Source of the DNA: Parvularculaceae bacterium UBA4496
GTDB lineage: Bacteria > Pseudomonadota > Alphaproteobacteria > Caulobacterales > Parvularculaceae
Reading direction: 5' to 3'
DNA: 7,501 nt
Assembly: GCA_002388885.1 (NCBI GenBank)
Contig: DGNI01000130.1
Coordinates: 1 to 7,501 of the forward strand
Below the pieces are notes generated by a model that worked only from the letters and a program-made list of their open reading frames with translations, searched no databases and was not told the origin of the DNA. Made by a program: the position numbers and the translations under genes. Shown piece by piece: positions 1-5,757 of the stretch (positions are counted from its first letter, which is position 1; each line of letters starts with the position of its first letter).

Positions 1-380
1 CGATCATCGCCTATCACCAGCCCTGCACACGCGCCGACATCGAGGATGTGCGCGGCGTTCAGGTGGCGAAGGGCTCCCTCGACCAGCTCCTTGAAATCGG
101 CTGGGTCAAAATGCGCGGCAAGCGCCGGGACGTGCCCGGCCGGCCGACCCTTTACGGGACGACCCAGCACTTTCTGGAGCATTTCGGGCTGGAGAGCGTC
201 ACGGACCTTCCGGGTCTCGCCGATCTGAAAGCTGCGGGGATGCTGGATGCGCGCCTGCCGCCGGGCTTTTCCGTGCCGTCGCCTGCAGATGGCGATGATG
301 AGGATGACGGCGAGGACGCAGATTCGGCCGAGTTCGCTCAGGATTTCCTTGAAGAAGCGGACGAAACCGCGGACGCATAA
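1..380 (+). CDS. scpB: Segregation and condensation protein B, 3' end (partial)
   Basis: ScpB is the winged-helix partner of the kleisin ScpA and of SMC. Together they form the cytoplasmic condensin that organises and separates daughter chromosomes. Only the C-terminal ~125 residues are present; the reading frame is already open at base 3 and continues off the left edge. The visible part begins IIAYHQPCTRADIEDVRG and continues with VAKGSLDQLLEIGWV and GRPTLYGTTQHFLEHFGL, which is the conserved second winged-helix domain of ScpB. The protein ends in a strongly acidic, low-complexity tail (many D and E over the last ~30 residues) that looks disordered and is typical of a variable ScpB C-terminus. 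Stop TAA is at 378-380. In many Alphaproteobacteria scpA-scpB directly precedes tatABC, as here, with 79 bp between the scpB stop and the tatA start. The family assignment is firm; the N-terminal half cannot be assessed. Confidence 0.93.
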   Translation, partial: IIAYHQPCTRADIEDVRGVQVAKGSLDQLLEIGWVKMRGKRRDVPGRPTLYGTTQHFLEHFGLESVTDLPGLADLKAAGMLDARLPPGFSVPSPADGDDEDDGEDADSAEFAQDFLEEADETADA

Positions 381-459
381 GGGATTTTTCGGTCCGGCGT
401 TTGCGTCCGGGCCGCCCCCGCATTACGTATAACCCAAGGAAAATGTTGGAGAGGCGCAA

Positions 460-678
460 ATGGGCGCAATCGGACCCTGGCAAATTGTCATTATACTGGT
501 GCTGGCGCTGCTTCTCTTTGGCGGCGGCGGCAAGATTTCATCGCTGATGGGCGACTTCGCGAAGGGCATCAAGTCCTTCCGCAAGGGCCTGCAGGAGGAT
601 GACAAATCCCTCGACGACCGCAGCGATGAGGCGAAGGACGTGACGCCCGTCGCTGAAGAGGAACGAGACAAGGCTTAG
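460..678 (+). CDS. tatA: Sec-independent (twin-arginine) translocase subunit TatA
   Basis: TatA is the small, abundant inner-membrane protein that oligomerises around TatBC to let folded, twin-arginine signal proteins cross. The 72-residue product has the full TatA plan: a short periplasmic N-terminus, one membrane helix (about residues 7-20), the conserved FG hinge (F20-G21), an amphipathic helix (MGDFAKGIKSFRKGL, residues 30-44) and a short acidic, disordered tail. The hinge is a glycine run (GGGG, 21-24) where other TatA proteins carry FGxxK/R. A GGAGAG Shine-Dalgarno sequence at 449-454 supports the ATG at 460. A TATAAC hexamer at 428-433 could be a -10 element, but I see no well-spaced -35, so the promoter is unresolved. 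Unlike tatB and tatC, which overlap, tatA is separated from tatB by 154 bp holding a structured repeat, which may matter because TatA is needed in excess over TatBC. Confidence 0.95.
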   Translation: MGAIGPWQIVIILVLALLLFGGGGKISSLMGDFAKGIKSFRKGLQEDDKSLDDRSDEAKDVTPVAEEERDKA

Positions 679-708
679 GAAACAGGACTCCTGAAAGCCC
701 AAAAAGCG

Positions 709-796
709 CTTCATCCTGAGGAGCAAAATCCTTCATGCCCTTCGAGACAGCGCTAACGCGCTTCCTCAGGATGAAGGATTTTGCGTCTCGAAGGAC
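709..796. repeat. 88-bp structured intergenic repeat, copy A (tatA-tatB gap)
   Basis: The tatA-tatB gap carries an 88-bp palindrome-rich unit starting CTTCATCCTGAGGAGC and ending GTCTCGAAGGAC. Perfect pairings visible by eye: 709-722 with 763-776 (14 bp); 723-736 with 771-784 (14 bp); 739-748 with 785-794 (10 bp); and a small inner hairpin 749-753 with 758-762 (AGCGC / GCGCT, loop TAAC). The first two 14-bp pairings share bases 771-776 and so exclude each other. The same unit recurs, inverted, at 2076-2163. Its words (CATCCTGAGGA, GTCTCGAAGG) resemble small dispersed intergenic repeats I recall from many alphaproteobacterial genomes; that is recollection, not a search. It has no open frame of its own. 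A role in transcript termination or mRNA stability between tatA and tatB is inference. Confidence 0.85.
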
Positions 797-832
797 GGAG
801 CGCGCCAGACAAACAAGTGAGATTGGCCTGAC

Positions 833-1246
833 ATGAGCCTTGTGCCGCAATTCGGATTTTTTGAGCTGATGCTCATCGCCGTGGTGGCGTTGATTGTCGT
901 CGGCCCGAAAGATTTGCCGAAGCTGATGCGCTCCGCGGGGCGCATGGTTGCGAAGGCGCGACAGATGGCGGGTGAATTCACCGCCGCCTTCGACCAGATG
1001 GCGCGCGAGGCGGAGATGGAAGAACTCCGCAAGGAAATCGACGACCTCAAAAAGAATAATCCGGTCGCGGACGCAAAGCGCGCTTTTGACGAAACAACGG
1101 CGCCCATCGATCAGGAATTGCGCAAGGAAGCGCGCGAGCTCAACGACGCGGTGAACAAATCGGTGGGTGACACGGAAGAAACGGAAACACCGAAAGCCGC
1201 AACCGCAGCTGACGCGCCAGCCAAAAGCGAACCTGCGCAGTCATGA
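833..1246 (+). CDS. tatB: Sec-independent (twin-arginine) translocase subunit TatB
   Basis: TatB forms the substrate-binding receptor complex with TatC in the inner membrane. The 137-residue protein starts with a short periplasmic segment, a membrane helix (about residues 9-24) containing a glutamate (E11) at the place where TatB proteins carry a conserved polar residue, and the GP hinge (G24-P25) followed by KDLPKLMRSAGRMVAKARQ, the TatB-type amphipathic helix. Residues ~55-75 are rich in E, K and R and look coiled or helical; the last ~35 residues are an A/T/E/P-rich disordered tail, typical of TatB and longer than in TatA. The ATG at 833 gives the right N-terminus, but upstream spacing offers only a weak GTGAG-like ribosome site near 817-821. 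The stop overlaps the tatC start (ATGA, 1243-1246), so the two are probably translationally coupled, consistent with their 1:1 complex. Confidence 0.95.
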   Translation: MSLVPQFGFFELMLIAVVALIVVGPKDLPKLMRSAGRMVAKARQMAGEFTAAFDQMAREAEMEELRKEIDDLKKNNPVADAKRAFDETTAPIDQELRKEARELNDAVNKSVGDTEETETPKAATAADAPAKSEPAQS

Positions 1247-2061
1247 GCGAAGTCGCCAAGAAAGAAGAGTCTTCCGACGAGGATGAGCTGCAGTCCTCGT
1301 CCGCGCCGTTGCTCGATCACCTGACGGAGTTGCGCAGCCGTATTATCGTTTCGCTCGTCGCCATTGCCGCCGGCTTCGCCGTCTGTTTTGCGTTTTCCAT
1401 TCCGATTTATGAATTTTTGGTGGTGCCGTTCGAGCGGGCGGTGGTCGCAGCCGGCGTCGAGCCGAAGCTTTATTTTGCGCCGCTCGAATTTTTCTTCACC
1501 CGCGTGCGCCTCGCCGTGCTCGGCGGGATCGTGCTGGCGTTTCCGGTGGTCGCCTATCAGGTTTACATGTTCGTCTCGCCGGGGCTTTACAAACGCGAGC
1601 GCAAGGCGGCGCTGCCCTTTATCGCGGCGATGCCGGTGTTATTCACCGCCGGGGCGGCGCTCGTCTATTTCGTGATGATGCCGTTCGTCATGCGCTTTGC
1701 GGTGGGGATGGAGCAGCGCCCGTCGGAAGCGAGCGGCGTCACTATCGAACTATTGACCCGCGTCGGCGATTACCTGTCGCTGCTGACGACGCTGATCATG
1801 GCGTTCGGTTTTGCGTTTCAGTTGCCTGTGTTTTTGACCCTGCTGGCGAGGGCGGGTCTCGTCACCGCGGCGTTTTTGAAAAAGCACCGCAAGGTCGCCA
1901 TCGTGCTGATTTTCATTGTCGCTGCTTTCCTGACCCCGCCGGACCCGTTCAGCCAGCTGGTGTTGGGGCTCTCGATCATTGCGCTTTACGAGCTTTCGGT
2001 GTTCTGCGTGCGCCTGGCGGAACAGAAGGCCAAGGAAGCGCAGGAAGAAGTGGCGGCTTAA
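1243..2061 (+). CDS. tatC: Sec-independent (twin-arginine) translocase subunit TatC
   Basis: TatC is the six-helix inner-membrane core of the Tat receptor and recognises the twin-arginine signal. At 272 residues it is close to family length, with an acidic ~20-residue N-terminal extension before the core. Diagnostic motifs are present: HLTELR (26-31, with the glutamate implicated in signal binding), LYKRERK (115-121, E119 in the first cytoplasmic loop, the second signal-binding glutamate in E. coli), FAFQLPV (190-196) and FLTPPDPFSQ (229-238). Six hydrophobic stretches can be placed at about 34-53, 88-109, 124-146, 177-200, 217-232 and 237-256. The C-terminus is a charged cytoplasmic tail. 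It overlaps tatB by 4 nt and is followed by a 174-bp gap containing the inverted second copy of the intergenic repeat, so tatBC is bracketed by the two copies. No missing key residue is seen. Confidence 0.97.
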   Translation: MSEVAKKEESSDEDELQSSSAPLLDHLTELRSRIIVSLVAIAAGFAVCFAFSIPIYEFLVVPFERAVVAAGVEPKLYFAPLEFFFTRVRLAVLGGIVLAFPVVAYQVYMFVSPGLYKRERKAALPFIAAMPVLFTAGAALVYFVMMPFVMRFAVGMEQRPSEASGVTIELLTRVGDYLSLLTTLIMAFGFAFQLPVFLTLLARAGLVTAAFLKKHRKVAIVLIFIVAAFLTPPDPFSQLVLGLSIIALYELSVFCVRLAEQKAKEAQEEVAA

Positions 2062-2066
2062 AGGAG

Positions 2067-2168
2067 AATCGCTTCGTCCTTCGCGACACAAACATTCCTT
2101 CATCCTGAGGGGCGCGAAGCGCCGTCACGAAGGGCGAAGGAATGTTTGCTCCTCAGGATGAAGCGATT
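2067..2168. repeat. 88-bp structured intergenic repeat, copy B (tatC-serS gap), inverted
   Basis: The core 2076-2163 is the reverse complement, with scattered differences, of copy A at 709-796: read on the minus strand it begins CTTCATCCTGAGGAGCAAAC and ends GTCGCGAAGGAC. Perfect pairings: 2067-2075 with 2160-2168 (9 bp, outer arms); 2089-2101 with 2136-2148 (13 bp); 2098-2110 with 2151-2163 (13 bp, an alternative that excludes the previous two); and the inner hairpin GGCGC-GAA-GCGCC at 2111-2123. Where the arms differ from copy A both sides have changed together, so pairing is kept. The remainder of the gap up to serS (2169-2235) shows no convincing regulatory motif. Whether the element ends the tat transcript or only stabilises its 3' end cannot be told; neither strand shows a T-run after the stem. 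Confidence 0.85.
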
Positions 2169-2235
2169 GGTTTACCTGACTATATGCCTTGGTGGCCGTC
2201 TGGACCAAATCCCGCAACCCCGCTAAACCGCCACC

Positions 2236-3708
2236 ATGTTTGATATAAAATGGATCAGAGACAACCCGGACGCGTTCGACGCCGGGCTCGCCCGCCGGGG
2301 ATTGGGCCCCCGCGCCGGGGAAATTCTGGCGCTCGATGAAGACGCGCGCAAATTCACCCATGCGCTCAATGATTTGCAGGAACGCCGCAACGCCGCGTCG
2401 AAACAGATCGGCCAGGCGAAAGCGAAAGGCGACGAGGCCGAGTTCAATCGCCTGCGCGAAGAGGTCGACCGCATCAAGACCCAGATGCCGGCCGCCGAAG
2501 CCGAGCAGAAGAAAAAACAGGACGCGATCCGCGATATCCTGTCCGGCCTGCCGAACATTCCCGCCGACGACGTGCCGCAAGGCGAGGACGAAGCGGCGAA
2601 TGTTGAAATTCGAAAGTGGCCAGATTCTAAAGAAGGCCCCAAAAAGTTAAACGATGCGAAAGAGCATTTCGACATCGGCGAAGCATTGGGTCAGATGGAT
2701 TTCGAAACCGCGGCGAAAATGTCCGGCTCGCGGTTTGTTTTATTGAAAGGCCAGCTCGCAAGGTTAGAGCGCGCGCTCGCGTCATTCATGCTCGATCTGC
2801 ATACGGGCGAGTTCGGCTACACCGAGTGCCAGCCACCGCTCCTGGTGAATAATGATGCTCTATTTGGGACCGGTCAGCTTCCCAAGTTTGCAGAAGATTT
2901 ATTTAATACCGAACGGCGGGTCTCTGAGGAGTTTACGACCGATGATCTTAAGAATGTTGACGTAAGTGACAGCGGATGGGCCTTCACGTTTAAGAGTTAT
3001 GATGTTGAGAGGCGATGGGATGAGGCGCGTACTAGCTATGGATACCCAAAGTTTGTTTTAGATTCGGCTGGAAAATTTAAGCGCGCAAAATTCTATGCTA
3101 CGTCTTGGCTCATCCCGACGGCCGAAGTCTCACTCACCAATATTGTCAGCGGTGATATTCTCGATGAGGAAGAACTGCCCCTTCGGTTCACCGCGTGGAC
3201 GCCGTGCTTCCGGTCGGAGGCAGGCGCGGCGGGGCGCGATACGCGCGGCATGATCCGCCTGCATCAGTTTTCGAAAGTCGAACTGGTTTCCATCACCGCG
3301 CCGGAAAAATCCGAAGAAGAGCATGAGCGCATGATCGGCGCTGCCGAAGAAGTCTTGAAGCGCCTCGAGCTGCCGTATCGCACCATGGTGCTCTGCACAG
3401 GCGATATGGGTTTCGGCGCGAAGAAAACCTACGACATTGAAGTCTGGCTCCCCGGTCAGGGGCAGTATCGCGAGATTTCATCCGTCTCCAACTGTGGCGA
3501 CTTCCAGGCGCGGCGAATGAATGCACGCTGCCGCCCCAAAGGCGAGAAACAAACCAAGTTCGTGCACACGCTTAACGGCTCCGGCCTTGCGGTGGGGCGC
3601 ACGCTGGTTGCTGTTTTGGAAAATTATCAGCAGGCGGATGGCTCTGTCGCCGTGCCGAAAGTTTTGCAGCCATACATGGGCGGGCTCGAAAAAATCGAGG
3701 CGGCGTAG
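2236..3708 (+). CDS. serS: Seryl-tRNA synthetase (class II) with an internal insertion
   Basis: SerRS activates serine with ATP and charges tRNA-Ser (and tRNA-Sec where present) in the cytoplasm. The N-terminus ([22 protein letters not shown]) and the charged coiled-coil arm (about 30-100), which grips the long variable arm of tRNA-Ser, are normal. The catalytic domain follows: motif 1 region [12 protein letters not shown], the [13 protein letters not shown] segment, the serine-binding TAE loop (T295-E297), motif 2 FRSEAG...GRDTRG (325-338) and motif 3 [18 protein letters not shown] (448-465, arginine 455). All signature residues are intact and the frame is open, so the enzyme is probably active. 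The protein is 490 residues against ~430 in E. coli; the excess lies between DLFNT (ending 225) and WLIPTAE (from 291), just before the serine-binding loop. No Shine-Dalgarno sequence is visible before the ATG at 2236, but the N-terminus matches the family exactly. It overlaps surE by one base. Confidence 0.96.
   Translation: MFDIKWIRDNPDAFDAGLARRGLGPRAGEILALDEDARKFTHALNDLQERRNAASKQIGQAKAKGDEAEFNRLREEVDRIKTQMPAAEAEQKKKQDAIRDILSGLPNIPADDVPQGEDEAANVEIRKWPDSKEGPKKLNDAKEHFDIGEALGQMDFETAAKMSGSRFVLLKGQLARLERALASFMLDLHTGEFGYTECQPPLLVNNDALFGTGQLPKFAEDLFNTERRVSEEFTTDDLKNVDVSDSGWAFTFKSYDVERRWDEARTSYGYPKFVLDSAGKFKRAKFYATSWLIPTAEVSLTNIVSGDILDEEELPLRFTAWTPCFRSEAGAAGRDTRGMIRLHQFSKVELVSITAPEKSEEEHERMIGAAEEVLKRLELPYRTMVLCTGDMGFGAKKTYDIEVWLPGQGQYREISSVSNCGDFQARRMNARCRPKGEKQTKFVHTLNGSGLAVGRTLVAVLENYQQADGSVAVPKVLQPYMGGLEKIEAA
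2911..3105 (+). other. In-frame ~60-residue insertion in the SerRS catalytic domain
   Basis: Residues 226-290 of SerRS replace a stretch that is about 13 residues in E. coli SerRS (as I recall that sequence) and a few residues in other alphaproteobacterial enzymes. The inserted peptide is rich in aromatic and charged residues (W248, F250, F252, Y255, W261, Y268, Y270, F273, F281, F286, Y287), including [15 protein letters not shown] and YGYPKFVLD. It shows no cysteine ligands, intein motif or membrane segment, and I do not recognise a domain. Base composition differs from the rest of serS: lines 2881-3120 hold 110 G+C in 240 bases (about 46%), against 60% for 2761-2820 and about 77% for 3181-3240, with many TTT, TTA, GAT, GTT and AAT codons. 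The low-GC stretch starts upstream of the insertion, in conserved sequence near 2848. Function unknown. Confidence 0.8.
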
Positions 3709-4472
3709 TGCGAATTTTATGCTCCAACGATGACGGCATTCACGCGCGCGGGCTCGAAAGCCTCGTCAAAATCGCTGAGGCGCTTTCCGACGATGTCTGG
3801 GTTGTCGCGCCGCAGGAGGAACAGTCGGGCGCCGCGCGGGCGCTGACGCTCGCCCATCCCTTGCGCTATCGCCAATATGACGAGCGGCGGTTTTCGGTGT
3901 TCGGTACGCCAAGCGACGCGGTGGTCATGGGCGTGACGCGCATTGTCGGCGACAAGAAACCGGACCTGATTTTATCCGGCGTCAATAACGGCCAGAACCT
4001 TGCGGAAGACGTGACGGTTTCCGGCACCATCGCCGCCGCGTTTCAGGGCATGTCGCTGGGCGTTCCGTCGATTGCGCTGTCGCTTTCGCGGCTGGAGCGT
4101 GAAAACGCCCGCTGGGAAACGCCGGAGGCGCACGGTGCAAAGATTGTCCGCCAGCTTCTGGATGCAGGATGGCCGAAGGATGTTGTCGTCAATGTGAACT
4201 TCCCCGACCGCGCGCCGGACGATGTGGCCGGCGTCGAGGTGACGACGCAAGGCCATCGCGACGCGTTCCAACTCTTCGCCGAAGAGCGCAAGGACCTACG
4301 GGGCGGGACCTATTACTGGTACGGTTACACCGGCAAGCGTTCCAATCCCCCGGAAGGGACGGATCTGCGCGCCATTTATGACGGCCGGATTTCCATTACG
4401 CCGTTGCACCTTGCGCTGACCCATCAGGACTCACACGCCACGCTGACGAAGGCGTTTGGCGGAAATAGCTGA
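3708..4472 (+). CDS. surE: 5'/3'-nucleotidase SurE
   Basis: SurE is a cytoplasmic metal-dependent phosphatase acting on nucleoside 5'- and 3'-monophosphates, with exopolyphosphatase activity in some members, and is linked to stationary-phase survival. The 254-residue length is standard. The metal site is complete: SNDDG at residues 6-10 (D8, D9), S40 in EEQSGAA, and the SGVNNGQN loop at 90-97. Further family marks are GTPSDAV (66-72), VSGTIAAAFQG and the C-terminal GTDLRAIYDGRISITPLH. The start is GTG at 3708, whose G is the last base of the serS stop TAG; the resulting N-terminus MRILCSNDDG matches SurE exactly, while the nearby ATG at 3719 is out of frame. The one-base overlap implies co-transcription and translational coupling with serS. 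In many proteobacteria pcm (isoaspartyl methyltransferase) follows surE before nlpD; here it is absent. Confidence 0.96.
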   Translation: MRILCSNDDGIHARGLESLVKIAEALSDDVWVVAPQEEQSGAARALTLAHPLRYRQYDERRFSVFGTPSDAVVMGVTRIVGDKKPDLILSGVNNGQNLAEDVTVSGTIAAAFQGMSLGVPSIALSLSRLERENARWETPEAHGAKIVRQLLDAGWPKDVVVNVNFPDRAPDDVAGVEVTTQGHRDAFQLFAEERKDLRGGTYYWYGYTGKRSNPPEGTDLRAIYDGRISITPLHLALTHQDSHATLTKAFGGNS

Positions 4473-4490
4473 CGAAACCTTAACCGCGCG

Positions 4491-4504
4491 CGTTAATATT
4501 AACG
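4491..4504. repeat. 14-bp perfect palindrome in the surE-nlpD gap
   Basis: CGTTAATATTAACG is a perfect 14-bp palindrome, 18 bp past the surE stop. Its right half supplies the first TTAA of the CtrA box at 4499-4514, and another TTAA lies just to its left at 4480-4483. It may be an operator for a dimeric regulator or a product of clustered TTAA words; the sequence does not decide between them. Confidence 0.5.
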
Positions 4505-4514
4505 TCTTATTAAC
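4499..4514 (+). promoter_or_regulatory. Predicted CtrA-binding box upstream of nlpD
   Basis: TTAA-CGTCTTA-TTAAC is an exact match to the full CtrA consensus TTAA-N7-TTAAC, the site bound by the alphaproteobacterial cell-cycle response regulator CtrA. It lies 59-74 bases before the nlpD ATG, in a 100-bp intergenic gap where a promoter would be expected, and four TTAA words fall within 34 bp here (4480, 4493, 4499, 4510). Presence of sciP, which encodes a CtrA inhibitor, shows that the host very probably has CtrA. Whether CtrA activates or represses at this site depends on the start of transcription, which I cannot place; no clear -10 is visible. Confidence 0.65.
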
Positions 4515-4536
4515 CAAAGAAAGCAAACGTCACACC

Positions 4537-4551
4537 GAATCGGCGAGACTC
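4537..4551. promoter_or_regulatory. Two GANTC (CcrM-type) methylation sites before nlpD
   Basis: GAATC at 4537-4541 and GACTC at 4547-4551 lie between the CtrA box and the nlpD start codon. GANTC is the target of the cell-cycle-regulated methyltransferase CcrM in Alphaproteobacteria, and promoters with GANTC near their core can be controlled by GcrA according to methylation state. Counted by eye, GANTC occurs only about 13 times in the window, so two within 15 bp of an upstream region stand out. Regulation by GcrA/CcrM is inference. Confidence 0.5.
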
Positions 4552-4561
4552 TATTTCCATC

Positions 4562-4568
4562 AAGGAGG
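4562..4568 (+). promoter_or_regulatory. Strong ribosome binding site that fixes the nlpD start
   Basis: AAGGAGG, four bases before the ATG at 4573, is a near-perfect Shine-Dalgarno match. It decides the start: the frame stays open back to an ATG at 4456 inside surE, but only the 4573 start is preceded by this site and yields a lipoprotein signal peptide. Confidence 0.85.
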
Positions 4569-4572
4569 GGTG

Positions 4573-5757
4573 ATGAAAAGCGTGCGTTGGGCGTTGTTGA
4601 CGAGTTCTTTTATGGCGGCCGCGGCCTGTGGCTCCCATAATAATGCGCCTGTAGTCTATGGCAGCGATCCCGCTCGACAGACGCGCATCTACAGTTCACC
4701 CGACCAGATTTACCGCGAGCAGCGCGTGGCGCAGCAGCGCACCCGCGCGCCGGAATATCAAGAGCCCGTCTACCAGCCGCCGACACGAAGCCGCACGACT
4801 GCGGTCGAGCCGGTGCAGTTGACGCCGGTTTCCGCCGTCTATCTCAATGAACCGGCGCCTTTCGAAGAAGGCTCCGCTGCGCCATCCGAGCATCTTCACA
4901 AAGCTGAGGGCTATATCGAGGTGCAAAGCGGCGACACGGTCTATGCGCTGGCGCGCAAGTTTTCCGTCACGCCCGCAGCGATCATCGACAAGAACGATCT
5001 GAAAGCGCCTTACGCGCTTCAGGTGGGGCAGGTTCTGAAACTTCCGTCAGGCTCGACCATCCTCGCCAATGACAAACCGACCCGGCGCGTCGCGGCGCAG
5101 GACCAGCTTTATACGGTGCGCGGCGGCGACACGCTTTATTCGATTTCGCGGGCGTCAGGCGTTTCTGTCGATCAAATCGCGTCGGCGAACCGCATGCGCG
5201 CGCCCTACTCACTCAGCGTCGGCCAGCAGATCTTGCTGCCGCAGGCTCCGGCGCAAAACACATTGAGAGTGGCTGAGGCGCAGCCGAAACCGCAAACGCA
5301 AAAACCGGCGGAGACGCGTGACGTGGCGGAGATTGCCCGTAATGTCGCTTACACACCGCCGCCCGCCCAGTCAGCGACGTCGATGTTCGAATGGCCGGTG
5401 CGCGGCGCCATCATTTCAGAATACGGTTCCGGCAATCTCGGCCGCCGCAATGACGGCGTGAATATCGCTGCGCCCGTTGGCGCGCCAGTGCGCGCCGCTG
5501 CTGACGGGCAGGTGGTCTATCGCGGGTCGGAGCTGGAAGGGTTCGGCAATCTGCTGCTGGTCAAACACGCAGACGGGTTCGTTACCGCCTACGCACATAA
5601 CGACACCATGATCGTCAAGAAAGGCGATCAGGTGCGCAAAGGCCAGGTGATCGCCAAGGTCGGCTCGACCGGCGCAGTGACAACGCCGCAACTGCATTTT
5701 GAAATCCGCCAGGAGTTGAAAACCGTCGATCCGGTTGCGCTTCTCGGCAATCCGTAA
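4573..5757 (+). CDS. nlpD: NlpD/DipM-type LysM-LytM lipoprotein, predicted amidase activator
   Basis: This 394-residue protein is a predicted envelope lipoprotein of the NlpD/DipM class, which binds septal peptidoglycan and activates amidases during division. The N-terminus is a lipoprotein signal peptide (MKSVRWALLTSSFMAAAAC, lipobox AAAC, lipidated C19); glycine at +2 fits outer-membrane sorting. A P/Q/T-rich linker follows, then two LysM domains (about 113-158 and 178-223), a second linker, and a LytM/M23 domain (about 272-393). The M23 metal site is degenerate: the HxxxD pair is N293 and N297 (NDGVN), and the last HxH is QLH (Q373, H375), while H342 in YAHND remains. E. coli NlpD has similarly lost its zinc ligands, so a non-enzymatic activator is likely. 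Caulobacter DipM, a LysM-LytM division factor, is a plausible functional counterpart but is longer. A strong ribosome site, a CtrA box and two GANTC sites lie upstream. Confidence 0.9.
   Translation: MKSVRWALLTSSFMAAAACGSHNNAPVVYGSDPARQTRIYSSPDQIYREQRVAQQRTRAPEYQEPVYQPPTRSRTTAVEPVQLTPVSAVYLNEPAPFEEGSAAPSEHLHKAEGYIEVQSGDTVYALARKFSVTPAAIIDKNDLKAPYALQVGQVLKLPSGSTILANDKPTRRVAAQDQLYTVRGGDTLYSISRASGVSVDQIASANRMRAPYSLSVGQQILLPQAPAQNTLRVAEAQPKPQTQKPAETRDVAEIARNVAYTPPPAQSATSMFEWPVRGAIISEYGSGNLGRRNDGVNIAAPVGAPVRAAADGQVVYRGSELEGFGNLLLVKHADGFVTAYAHNDTMIVKKGDQVRKGQVIAKVGSTGAVTTPQLHFEIRQELKTVDPVALLGNP

Noticed and set aside
390..414. Possible terminator hairpin after scpB
   Set aside because: An 8-bp stem with one G-T pair (390-397 with 407-414) is present, but no T-run follows, so it is not supported as an intrinsic terminator.
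2169..2235. T-box or other riboswitch leader before serS
   Set aside because: Only a weak 5-bp hairpin (2189-2193 with 2204-2208) is present; there is no T-box sequence or specifier structure, and serS leaders of this kind are not expected in Alphaproteobacteria.
2125..2675. Minus-strand open frames of about 150 codons over the 5' part of serS
   Set aside because: They are antisense to the SerRS coiled-coil arm; GC-rich coding DNA produces such frames, and the products match nothing I recognise.
2911..3105. Intein, or frameshifted serS pseudogene
   Set aside because: The insertion has no splicing-junction cysteine/serine-histidine-asparagine pattern and is too short for an intein; the frame is open and all catalytic motifs downstream are intact.
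4456..4572. Upstream start for the nlpD frame at ATG 4456
   Set aside because: It lies inside surE, lacks a ribosome site and would put 39 residues before the signal peptide; ATG 4573 has a strong Shine-Dalgarno sequence and gives a lipoprotein N-terminus.
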